Assembly: GCA_018716295.1 (NCBI GenBank)
Contig: DVKC01000012.1
Location: 62,001-126,000 of the forward strand
From: Candidatus Avimuribaculum pullicola
GTDB lineage: Bacteria; Bacteroidota; Bacteroidia; Bacteroidales; Muribaculaceae
DNA: 64,000 nucleotides
Direction: 5' to 3'
Part shown: positions 47,275-54,026 of the stretch, piece by piece
How positions within the stretch are numbered: the stretch's first letter is position 1
Layout of the letters: the number at the start of each line of letters is the position of its first letter
Made by a program: the position numbers and the translations under genes
The notes under the pieces: generated by a model
Databases searched by the model: none
Seen by the model: only the letters and a program-made list of their open reading frames with translations
What the model was told of the DNA's origin: nothing

Positions 47275-47306
47275 ATAAGTTTTGGGATTAGAGTCCAAAA
47301 ACTTAT
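47275..47306. repeat. Imperfect inverted repeat related to the neighbouring palindrome
   Basis: ATAAGTTTTGGGA pairs with TCCAAAAACTTAT with one mismatch around six central bases. It shares AGTTTTGGGATT with the perfect palindrome 12 bases downstream. Confidence 0.6.
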
Positions 47307-47317
47307 AAAAAATGCAG

Positions 47318-47343
47318 AGTTTTGGGATTGCAATCCCAAAACT
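47318..47343. repeat. Perfect 26-bp palindrome
   Basis: AGTTTTGGGATTG at 47318-47330 is followed directly by its exact reverse complement at 47331-47343. It lies just before a decayed DUF4143 gene. Possible roles are a protein-binding or recombination site. Confidence 0.8.
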
Positions 47344-47348
47344 TTTCA

Positions 47349-47537
47349 AATACCGAATATTACCAAGTGGCAGCAACAGTGAGGGACGAAAGCACCCTGC
47401 GCCGAGAATTATCCTCGCTGCAAGCGGTCAAAGACCAATACCCCAAATACCTGCTCACCCTCGACGACGACCCCACCGCCGACTACGATGGCATAAAACG
47501 CATCAACGCCCTGCAATGGCTGCTCGGCAACAGCTGA
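47349..47537 (+). pseudogene. Remnant of a DUF4143-type ATPase gene (C-terminal end only)
   Basis: About 62 codons in one frame, beginning TEYYQVAATVRDESTLRREL and ending ITALQWLLG-like (RINALQWLLGNS) then TGA. This matches the extreme C-terminus of one DUF4143 ATPase subfamily (the YYQV...RDE...LRRELSSL and LLTLDDDP pattern) as I recall it. The Walker motifs and the rest of the protein are missing, replaced by the palindrome region. It faces the intact DUF4143 gene, whose end repeat begins nine bases later. Confidence 0.65.
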
Positions 47538-47545
47538 AGTGCCCA

Positions 47546-47586
47546 ATTCGATTTTTTTGCGTATTTACGCATTTTTCTCGATTACA
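47546..47586. repeat. 41-bp end repeat, copy 1
   Basis: Identical over 41 bases to copy 2 (48842-48882) and over 37 to copy 3 (48920-48956). It contains the hairpin TGCGTA-TT-TACGCA flanked by T-runs on the plus strand. It carries the last codons and the stop of the DUF4143 ATPase gene (IEKNA then TAA on the minus strand). Confidence 0.85.
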
Positions 47587-48839
47587 GCAACTAAACCATC
47601 GCCAAGCAAAAAATCAAATATGTTCATTATCAATATACCTTCCTCATTTTGATGTGTAGGAGTCATTCCTCCCACTACTATAACTTTTGAAAATCCATCA
47701 TTAATATGCAGCAATGAGTTCTGTTCTTGTGCGACTTTTTGTGGCGTAGGCATTTCTACTGCCGACTGTATGTAACACCGTCTAAATCCTCGATTACAAA
47801 CAAAATCGACTTCAAAACTTTTTCGCACACTTTTCCCGTTCGCATCTTTACCATTGACCACAACTTGTCCGACATCAACCGATAAACCTCGCAACCGCAG
47901 TTCGTTGTACAGCATGTTTTCCATCAAATGTCCAGCATCGACTTGCCTGAAATTCAATCGGGCATTACGTAATCCAAGGTCTTCAAAATAATATTTGGCA
48001 GGAGTACCTATATACTTACGTCCTTTTATATCATAACGCACTGATTTCTCGACAAGGAAAGCATCTTGCAGAATATCTATATAATTTTTAATAGTTTCTG
48101 ATGATATACTACTATTTTTCACCGATTTGAATGTATTTTGCAATTTCGATGGATTTGTCAGTGTCCCAATTGACGAAGCCAACGTATCAATCACTTCTTC
48201 CAAGTCGGCATCACGCCTTATGCTGTTACGCTCTTTTATATCACGTATATACGTACTTTCAAACAGATTTTTCAAATATTCTTCTTTTCCTTCGCGCGAT
48301 GGCATCATAGCCACTTGCGGCAACCCTCCATAAGTCATATATTCAAGCAATGCATCTTCACGACTTGCCCCACCATAAACCGTCATGAACTCGCCGAAAC
48401 TTAATGGCCTGACCCTGATTTCTTCGCCACGGCCACGAAACTCTGTTACTACATCTTTTGACAAGAAACGCGAATTGCTTCCAGTCACATACACATCGGC
48501 ATTCGGCACTTTCAAGTAACTATTCAACACATCGGCAAACTCTGGCACATGCTGCACCTCATCAAGCAGAATATAATACATTTCATTGTCACACATCGAC
48601 TTATCTATATAACCCAACAAAGCATCTGGATTTCTCAACTCCTTGTTGCGCCTATCCTCAAGATCCACCTTTATAATATGGGCATCATCAACACCGTTTT
48701 TTTTCAAATGGTCATAAAAGAGATTAAACAACAAAAACGATTTTCCACAACGCCTCAAGCCGGTGACAATCTTTATCATGCCATTATTCCGACTATTTAG
48801 CAACCTGTTCAAATAGTAATCGCGCTTTATTGCTGTCAT
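47565..48839 (-). CDS. AAA ATPase with DUF4143 C-terminal domain
   Basis: 424 residues. Walker A GLRRCGKS (27-34), Walker B YYILLDEV at about 97-104, and the sensor region DVYVTGSNSRFLSKDVV. A DUF4143 winged/nuclease-like domain follows from about 200, with the C-terminal EVDFVCNRGFRRCYIQSAVEMP reminiscent of a PD-(D/E)xK core. The family is abundant and patchily distributed in gut bacteria; the biological role is not settled. The gene lies exactly between copies of a 41-bp repeat: copy 2 ends the region just before its start codon and copy 1 supplies its last codons. It is downstream of the radical SAM operon on the same strand. Confidence 0.9.
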   Translation of the reverse strand: MTAIKRDYYLNRLLNSRNNGMIKIVTGLRRCGKSFLLFNLFYDHLKKNGVDDAHIIKVDLEDRRNKELRNPDALLGYIDKSMCDNEMYYILLDEVQHVPEFADVLNSYLKVPNADVYVTGSNSRFLSKDVVTEFRGRGEEIRVRPLSFGEFMTVYGGASREDALLEYMTYGGLPQVAMMPSREGKEEYLKNLFESTYIRDIKERNSIRRDADLEEVIDTLASSIGTLTNPSKLQNTFKSVKNSSISSETIKNYIDILQDAFLVEKSVRYDIKGRKYIGTPAKYYFEDLGLRNARLNFRQVDAGHLMENMLYNELRLRGLSVDVGQVVVNGKDANGKSVRKSFEVDFVCNRGFRRCYIQSAVEMPTPQKVAQEQNSLLHINDGFSKVIVVGGMTPTHQNEEGILIMNIFDFLLGDGLVAVIEKNA

Positions 48840-48841
48840 AT

Positions 48842-48882
48842 ATTCGATTTTTTTGCGTATTTACGCATTTTTCTCGATTACA
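48842..48882. repeat. 41-bp end repeat, copy 2
   Basis: Identical to copy 1. On the minus strand it ends two bases before the start codon of the DUF4143 ATPase gene, so it forms the immediate leader of that gene. Confidence 0.85.
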
Positions 48883-48919
48883 AATATCGGCAAATAAAAC
48901 CACGCTCACAAGCCTCTAC

Positions 48920-48956
48920 TCGATTTTTTTGCGTATTTACGCATTTTTCTCGATTA
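48920..48956. repeat. 37-bp end repeat, copy 3
   Basis: Identical core to copies 1 and 2. It supplies the last five codons (IEKNA) and the stop of the radical SAM gene at 48937-50328. Thirty-seven unassigned bases separate it from copy 2. Confidence 0.85.
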
Positions 48957-50328
48957 AGCTGGCTTTATGCCTCGCTTTGGCTATGACGCAATGGTTCATA
49001 GGAGCGGCAAGGTAATCACCACACATCACATAAGCATCACCAGGACACACATCCACGCAAAATTGGCAATAGTCATATTTACCACACTCTTTGAGATCTG
49101 AAATCTTCAACGACCGCCAATTATCAAGCCGACCGACCATATCCGTATCATCACATTCAGCATTGAAATTGCTGTTTACAACATACCGCTTCAACGGCTT
49201 TATGTCATCGACCTTGACATTTGCGAGTTTGTATGGCGCAGCTATACACGGGTACACATCGCCATTAGGAGAAATATAAAGTTGGTTGGTTTCGTCATAG
49301 CAGGGAGAACAAAAATCACCCTTGGCGATATTGCACACACCTCTAAGCTGTTTACGAAAATCAAGTGGGCTACCTGGTTGCAAAGCCAATTCCAGCAACT
49401 GCTCCTCGGTCAGGGCGTATTGTGTTACCGAGCCATCGTCCATCGACGGATAAATTGTAGCATTAATCATAGAATTGTCCGATATGGCGCACCCCTTATC
49501 GAACGTTTCTCGCCAATACTTATAATTTGGCTTCAGCAACGTATTCTTGTGGCAAGTTTTAATACTGCACTTTTTCAACCTTGCAAGTCCTGCAACAACC
49601 ATGGCGTATGACCCTTTAACCGAAGAAACCTTATCGTGCACCTCACCACACGGGCCATACGAACTGACACAAACACTTGCTGGTTGCAATTCTGCCAACT
49701 TCCTCACATTACTATCAGTCAGCAACAACCCATTGGTATAAATTATCAAGGCAATATGCTTACTGCGAATATAGCGGCACAAATCGAAGAAATATTCTTT
49801 CGTCATAGCCTCGCCACCCGACAATACAATTCTGAACACTCCCAGATAGTCCAAGCAGTCAACCAATTCTATAGCTTGCCCGAAAGTGAATTCATCAAAC
49901 GCATTATCATTCCTCAATCCATCATGAGAATGAGAATTATAACAATGAATGCACCGTGAATTGCACTTATTAGTCAAGTCCCAATGCACATCAAAAACGT
50001 ACCCCTCTCGCTTAATCGCCTCACAAAAGCCACGAGGCAAGGCATCATAGCATTTCGTGTTGCCACTCGATTCATGCACTTGCACCCTACCATCAGCCTC
50101 AACCACATGCTCCGACTCCAGCAATGCCAATTCATGCAATTCACATCTGGCAATCTCGCCACATTTTGAAACCTTGTCCCAAGCCAAAGCGGCATTACCA
50201 TCGAGCAAGTAATATTTCTCCATCTGCTGACGGTAAACCAATGTACACAGCCGTGAACCGAGCAAATAAGTCTTCCATGAAATCCATGGAAGTATATTAC
50301 AGCTACATTTTACCAAACTGGCTTTCAT
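48937..50328 (-). CDS. Radical SAM/SPASM peptide-maturase-like protein
   Basis: 463 residues. Residues about 25-85 (YYLLDGNAALAWDKV) resemble a PqqD-like RiPP recognition element. The radical SAM core has CNSRCIHC (C122, C126, C129) and the AdoMet Gly motif LSGGEAM. A Cys-rich SPASM region (about 325-455) has CNIAKGDFCSPC, GDVYPC, YCQFCVDVC and MNHC, enough for two auxiliary Fe-S clusters. Such enzymes install thioether or C-C bonds in ribosomal peptides. The start overlaps the GNAT gene by 26 bases, which suggests translational coupling. The C-terminal IEKNA is encoded by a repeat shared with the neighbouring ATPase gene. Confidence 0.88.
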   Translation of the reverse strand: MKASLVKCSCNILPWISWKTYLLGSRLCTLVYRQQMEKYYLLDGNAALAWDKVSKCGEIARCELHELALLESEHVVEADGRVQVHESSGNTKCYDALPRGFCEAIKREGYVFDVHWDLTNKCNSRCIHCYNSHSHDGLRNDNAFDEFTFGQAIELVDCLDYLGVFRIVLSGGEAMTKEYFFDLCRYIRSKHIALIIYTNGLLLTDSNVRKLAELQPASVCVSSYGPCGEVHDKVSSVKGSYAMVVAGLARLKKCSIKTCHKNTLLKPNYKYWRETFDKGCAISDNSMINATIYPSMDDGSVTQYALTEEQLLELALQPGSPLDFRKQLRGVCNIAKGDFCSPCYDETNQLYISPNGDVYPCIAAPYKLANVKVDDIKPLKRYVVNSNFNAECDDTDMVGRLDNWRSLKISDLKECGKYDYCQFCVDVCPGDAYVMCGDYLAAPMNHCVIAKARHKASLIEKNA

Positions 50329-50842
50329 AATCCTTCCTTAACAACGAATACACATCAATGTCGATATACTCGCCACCCTCGTATTCATATTGCGCCAACC
50401 GCCCCTCGTAATTATAACCAATCCCTTCTAATGAAGTTTTAGCATTACGGTTGCGGCTATCTACAAACGCCTGTATTCTATTTATCTCGGTCGTAGAAAA
50501 TATATAGTCATAGAAAACCTTTGATATTGCCCTCGAAATGCCTTGCTTGCGATATTTCGGCAACAATATGCAATACGAATTAGCCCTGTGATGCCGTTCG
50601 TTCATATTGAACAGACCTATTTCCCCGCAATACTCCGACGTATCTGCCCTGCATATCACCTTATGCAACGACTTTCCTTCACTCATTGAAGCGACATAAG
50701 CACGTAGCAATTGCTCTGATTCCACAATCGATGCCGATGGCTCCATGCCATAATACCTCACCGACTCGGCATCGGAATGCACAGCATGGAAATAATCCAA
50801 ATCACGCTCTACGACAATATCTCTCAATGTATAATGCATCAC
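50303..50842 (-). CDS. GNAT family N-acetyltransferase (RimJ/RimL-like)
   Basis: 179 residues. Typical RimJ/L organisation: a substrate segment ending in EIGLFNMNERHHRANSYCIL, the acetyl-CoA loop LPKYRKQGISRAISKVFYDY, and the C-terminal VDSRNRNAKTSLEGIGYNYEG. It would acetylate an amine from acetyl-CoA in the cytosol. It sits between two radical SAM genes, two bases after the first and overlapping the second, so acetylation of the peptide product or its N-terminus is the natural guess from context. A role in self-protection is an alternative. Confidence 0.88.
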   Translation of the reverse strand: MMHYTLRDIVVERDLDYFHAVHSDAESVRYYGMEPSASIVESEQLLRAYVASMSEGKSLHKVICRADTSEYCGEIGLFNMNERHHRANSYCILLPKYRKQGISRAISKVFYDYIFSTTEINRIQAFVDSRNRNAKTSLEGIGYNYEGRLAQYEYEGGEYIDIDVYSLLRKDYESQFGKM

Positions 50843-50844
50843 AA

Positions 50845-52050
50845 CTATTCAGCCAAAAGTTTGTCGATAAATTCATCAGGATCACTCCACTTACCGCTTG
50901 CCACATCATACGTGCAATACCAAGGCTTGTCATATACACCACGCCCCATAGAGTCGGGACGGCAATCCTTACATATATGTCGGAACTCACAATCACGGCA
51001 CTCCTTAACTTTCTCTTTGGAAAAATTAATTATCGAATTGTCGATAACCTCGGTCAACGAACGACCTCTCAAGTTGCCATGGCACAATCTTCGTTCCATC
51101 ACACACGGATATACATTCATATCGCTGCCAATATACAAATAATTGGCAAAACAATATTCCGAATACGTACTCTTCAACGTTGCCTTCAAGTCATTGAATT
51201 TAAACGTGTCGAGCGTTATAAGTTTTTCACGCAAAAGCGACCTGTCGTAATGTGCAAGATTGCCTCTTCCAGTAAGGCGGATATAATCACGCCTGTAAGG
51301 GACACCAAAATCCAATTCCTTGCCCACATCAAGCCCTGCCACATATATACCAACATAGCGGAAACGTATGCCCAATTCCTGCAAATCACGCAACGTGGCA
51401 ACACTCTTGTCATACGACCCTTTTACCTGTGTTATTTTTTCATGCTCCTCCTTGATAAAGGAGTGCAACGACATAGCTATGGTGCAATTTGGGAAATCCC
51501 TTTTTATGCGCTCCAAATGCCCTCGGTTATTAAGAGTGCCATTGAAAAACACCTCAAATTCCTTAAACGACTGTGAAGCATAAGCAAGCATCTTGAATAG
51601 CAACTCTTCTTTTATTACAAATGGCTCACCACCTATAAGTTGCACCGACTTCACCCCGATGCGTACAAGTTCATCCACCACATGCACAAAATCATCGTAT
51701 GATAATTGTTTCTTCACACGATGTTCAGTTTCGTTATAGCAATGTACACACCTGAGGTTGCACTGGTTTGTCAATTCAATCCACGCATAATCTATATGGC
51801 GTGGGAAATTAAAAAGTTCCGTAATTTCGGCAATTGGTTTCGGCTCAACATCATCGGTTTCTTCTATCAAATCCAGCGACAATGCATCTGAAATGGTATC
51901 TTCATCGACCCGAACCCTATTTGCCAATTGCAACAATGCCGATGACACTTCCTTATCGACCCAATAATGCTTGTCATTGTTACAATCAAATATACTTGCC
52001 TTGCTCAAGCCTTCGACAATATATACACCGTCCTTTATATTATAATACAT
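50845..52050 (-). CDS. Radical SAM/SPASM peptide-maturase-like protein
   Basis: 401 residues. An approximately 85-residue N-terminal domain (YWVDKEVSSALLQLANRV) may be a degenerate recognition element. The radical SAM cluster motif is CNLRCVHC (C97, C101, C104), with LIGGEPF as the AdoMet motif. The SPASM domain (about 290-385) carries CFANYLYIGSDMNVYPC, CHGN, and ECRDCEFRHICKDC, then WYC near the end. It is the first enzyme gene after the 45-residue peptide gene, separated by 155 bases that include a 17-bp hairpin. The closest functional analogy is RiPP maturases (sactipeptide, ranthipeptide and related classes); the reaction here is unknown. Confidence 0.9.
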   Translation of the reverse strand: MYYNIKDGVYIVEGLSKASIFDCNNDKHYWVDKEVSSALLQLANRVRVDEDTISDALSLDLIEETDDVEPKPIAEITELFNFPRHIDYAWIELTNQCNLRCVHCYNETEHRVKKQLSYDDFVHVVDELVRIGVKSVQLIGGEPFVIKEELLFKMLAYASQSFKEFEVFFNGTLNNRGHLERIKRDFPNCTIAMSLHSFIKEEHEKITQVKGSYDKSVATLRDLQELGIRFRYVGIYVAGLDVGKELDFGVPYRRDYIRLTGRGNLAHYDRSLLREKLITLDTFKFNDLKATLKSTYSEYCFANYLYIGSDMNVYPCVMERRLCHGNLRGRSLTEVIDNSIINFSKEKVKECRDCEFRHICKDCRPDSMGRGVYDKPWYCTYDVASGKWSDPDEFIDKLLAE

Positions 52051-52143
52051 AAGCCGACAATCTTATAAAACTGTGCTACCATCACCTGCACAATAATTCA
52101 GGTTTCAACGGTAACTATCGTTATAAAAATTATAAACAATTAT

Positions 52144-52190
52144 TTTTGAGCCTACCTCACATCATCGACTGGCGTGAGGTAGGCTCAAAA
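52144..52190. repeat. 17-bp perfect hairpin between peptide gene and first maturase gene
   Basis: TTTTGAGCCTACCTCAC (52144-52160) is exactly complementary to GTGAGGTAGGCTCAAAA (52174-52190), with a 13-base loop. The T/A ends of the stem put U on the 5' arm and A on the 3' arm on either strand, so it is not a standard U-tract terminator. Such stems often sit between RiPP precursor and maturase genes, where they can stabilise the upstream message or reduce read-through. Confidence 0.8.
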
Positions 52191-52205
52191 TTGATAAAAA
52201 ACTCG

Positions 52206-52343
52206 TTACTTAATATTGTTAACACGAGTGATGGGCGAACCTGGTCCAGCAATACATTCACCAGGGCAGCAACGATTCACGATGTGTGCAGTAGTTTCCT
52301 TTTTGCCATCGCACAAGAGCTGGAATTTGCTATTGGTTTTCAT
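52206..52343 (-). CDS. Candidate RiPP precursor peptide, 45 residues
   Basis: The minus strand has ATG at 52343 and TAA at 52206-52208, 45 codons. The first 24 residues (start MKTNSKFQLLCDGKKETTAH) are polar and leader-like with one Cys (C11). The last 21 residues begin with CCPGECIAGPGSP (C25, C26, C30; Gly and Pro rich), a dense and unusual core-like segment. There is no GG cleavage motif. It is the only frame of this kind on that strand between a consensus promoter (52516-52546) and the first radical SAM gene. Short length and position strongly suggest the substrate of the two radical SAM enzymes (inference); no homologue has been checked. Confidence 0.7.
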   Translation of the reverse strand: MKTNSKFQLLCDGKKETTAHIVNRCCPGECIAGPGSPITRVNNIK

Positions 52344-52515
52344 TGTACTAAGGTGTTTAGAATATTTCCTACTCTATTAAAGCTTTTCGGATTCCGCTTT
52401 CTTGCAGTATTAAAGTGATTTGAACTTACCTAACCAATGGTATTACTATAATACGTTATTCATGTTTATAATAGAGGTAAAACTTTTTAATTAGAAGTCC
52501 TATCACTACACGCCA

Positions 52516-52546
52516 CAAAGATATGCAACAAAATGATTTATCCAAA
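52516..52546 (-). promoter_or_regulatory. Promoter of the radical SAM peptide operon
   Basis: On the minus strand TTTG (52543-52546), exactly 19 bases, then TATCTTTG (52516-52523). It is a perfect match in sequence and spacing to the Bacteroidetes consensus, placing a transcript start near 52509. Confidence 0.7.
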
Positions 52547-52635
52547 TATTTACATGCAAAAAAATGCAAAAAAGCACGATAAACAAGTCTAATATTATAT
52601 CTGAGCTGGGCTACACAAAAATCGCCATTTTTTGC

Positions 52636-52643
52636 TACTTTTG
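52636..52643 (+). promoter_or_regulatory. -7 box for the YitT family gene
   Basis: TACTTTTG, 31 bases upstream of ATG 52674. It falls inside the longer open frame from 52632, supporting the later start. Confidence 0.45.
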
Positions 52644-52673
52644 TATTGCTGTAACATTAAATACCATCTTTGC

Positions 52674-53639
52674 ATGAAAAAGACGATTATAAGCTGGATT
52701 ACGATATTTGTGGGCTGCGCAATAATGGCTGCCGGATTTGTATTTTTCATCAACCCCTATGGATTAGTGCCTGGCGGTGTGTATGGCGCAAGCATCGTGC
52801 TGCAACGCATTTTCCCATCGATACAGGTCGGTACGTTCGGCTACATGCTCGATGTGCCGCTGCTCACACTCTCGGTGATATTGCTCGGCTCGAAACTCGG
52901 CGTGCGCACCATCGTGGCGGCCCTAACCACGCCTTTCATAATGAACGCCTTGGAGTGGATGGCATATCCCGACGAAGAAGCATTGCAAGCCCTCGACCCG
53001 GCACAATTGCTGGGCGGCACACTCGACTTGAGCCAGCACTTGATAGTGGCCACCATCATCGGTGCAGCCGTTATAGGCTTCGGCTGCGGACTCGTGGTGC
53101 GCAACCAGGCCACCACGGGCGGTAGCGACATAGTGGCCATGATATTGCAAAAGTATTGCCACCTGCGGTTCTCACGAGCTATCATGCTGGTCGATGGCGT
53201 GGTAGTGTGTTTCGGCCTCATAGTCATAGGTTTCGGCATTGGGAGCAACAATGTAGGGCAAGAACCTGCTATATACTTGTCGCTATATTCGTTGCTGTCG
53301 ATTTTCATCACTTCAAGAGTACTTGCATTTGTCATCAACGGCCCAAAAAACGACAAGCTGATGTTTGTAATCAGTGAAAAGCACCTTGGCGACCTGCGCG
53401 AATATATCATCAAGGACTTGGACCGCACAGCCACCTACATCAAGAGCAGCGGCTTGTACACTGGCAACGACAAGGAAATGCTTTTCCTTGTTGTGAGCTA
53501 CAAAGAAGTTGACAACCTGAAACTCAAAATCAAGCAATCCGACCCGAGCGCATTTGTCGTTGTCACCGATGCCTACGACACCTACGGCGAAGGGTGGAAA
53601 CCACTACCCTCGTCGAAAAACGACATTAACCCCGAGTGA
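52674..53639 (+). CDS. YitT family membrane protein
   Basis: 321 residues from ATG 52674. Five to six membrane helices occupy about 1-210 (WITIFVGCAIMAAGFVFFINPYGLVPGGVYG, GCGLVVRNQATTGGSDIVAM), then a soluble DUF2179 domain (about 230-310, KLMFVISEKHLGDLREYI, YTGNDKEMLFLVVS). The function of YitT proteins is not known. The NQATTGGSDIVAMIL motif is the family signature. It is monocistronic and convergent with the DUF2752 gene. Confidence 0.88.
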   Translation: MKKTIISWITIFVGCAIMAAGFVFFINPYGLVPGGVYGASIVLQRIFPSIQVGTFGYMLDVPLLTLSVILLGSKLGVRTIVAALTTPFIMNALEWMAYPDEEALQALDPAQLLGGTLDLSQHLIVATIIGAAVIGFGCGLVVRNQATTGGSDIVAMILQKYCHLRFSRAIMLVDGVVVCFGLIVIGFGIGSNNVGQEPAIYLSLYSLLSIFITSRVLAFVINGPKNDKLMFVISEKHLGDLREYIIKDLDRTATYIKSSGLYTGNDKEMLFLVVSYKEVDNLKLKIKQSDPSAFVVVTDAYDTYGEGWKPLPSSKNDINPE

Positions 53640-53651
53640 AAACCGTTCTGG

Positions 53652-54026
53652 CTACCAACCAAAGATGTTGCGGGCTACCCACCACAGCACCACCACAGCA
53701 AATATTCCCCATATAGCAGCCTGGCTATTGAGGCGTATGTACAATGCGGGGCGACGCGTCCGCATAACCTCGGCATAGCAATACAGCACTATCACCGGCA
53801 GCGACAACACCATAAAAGCATTATAGTGCCACGCAGCCACTATGTCGCCATTAAGCAATGAATGGATAACGCGCTGGCTGCCGCACCCCGGGCACTTAAA
53901 TCCTGTTAACATGTAAAATGGGCAACGGGGGAAAAACGCCGATTGCAACGGGTCGAATAGCAAATAAACTACCACTGCGGCAATCACAACGGTGACCACA
54001 ACTATCGTAAACAGGTAACGCCTCAT
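53652..54026 (-). CDS. DUF2752 membrane protein
   Basis: 124 residues from ATG 54026 (a longer frame to 54137 lies inside the MATE gene). It has three membrane helices and the family motif CPFYMLTGFKCPGCGSQRVIHSLLNGD, containing three conserved cysteines. The function is unknown. It overlaps the MATE exporter gene by four bases (ATGA) and is translated after it. Confidence 0.83.
   Translation of the reverse strand: MRRYLFTIVVVTVVIAAVVVYLLFDPLQSAFFPRCPFYMLTGFKCPGCGSQRVIHSLLNGDIVAAWHYNAFMVLSLPVIVLYCYAEVMRTRRPALYIRLNSQAAIWGIFAVVVLWWVARNIFGW

Larger units (their letters stand above)
52344..52673. other. Divergent intergenic region of about 330 bases
   Basis: Holds the promoter of the peptide operon (52516-52546, minus), its roughly 165-base AT-rich leader, and a -7 box for the yitT-like gene (52636-52643, plus). 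No further gene was found. Confidence 0.6.

Noticed and set aside
47112-47339. N-terminal extension of FtsY by 76 residues
   Set aside because: It crosses a TAAGTTTG promoter box and inverted repeats; the standard 317-residue protein starts at 47111.
52144-52190. Reading the hairpin as a rho-independent terminator
   Set aside because: The 3' arm is followed by A-rich sequence on both strands, so there is no U-tract.
52146-52418. Plus-strand frame of 90 codons between the radical SAM and YitT genes
   Set aside because: It starts inside the 17-bp hairpin and lies opposite the peptide gene; the minus strand has the consensus promoter and the operon context.
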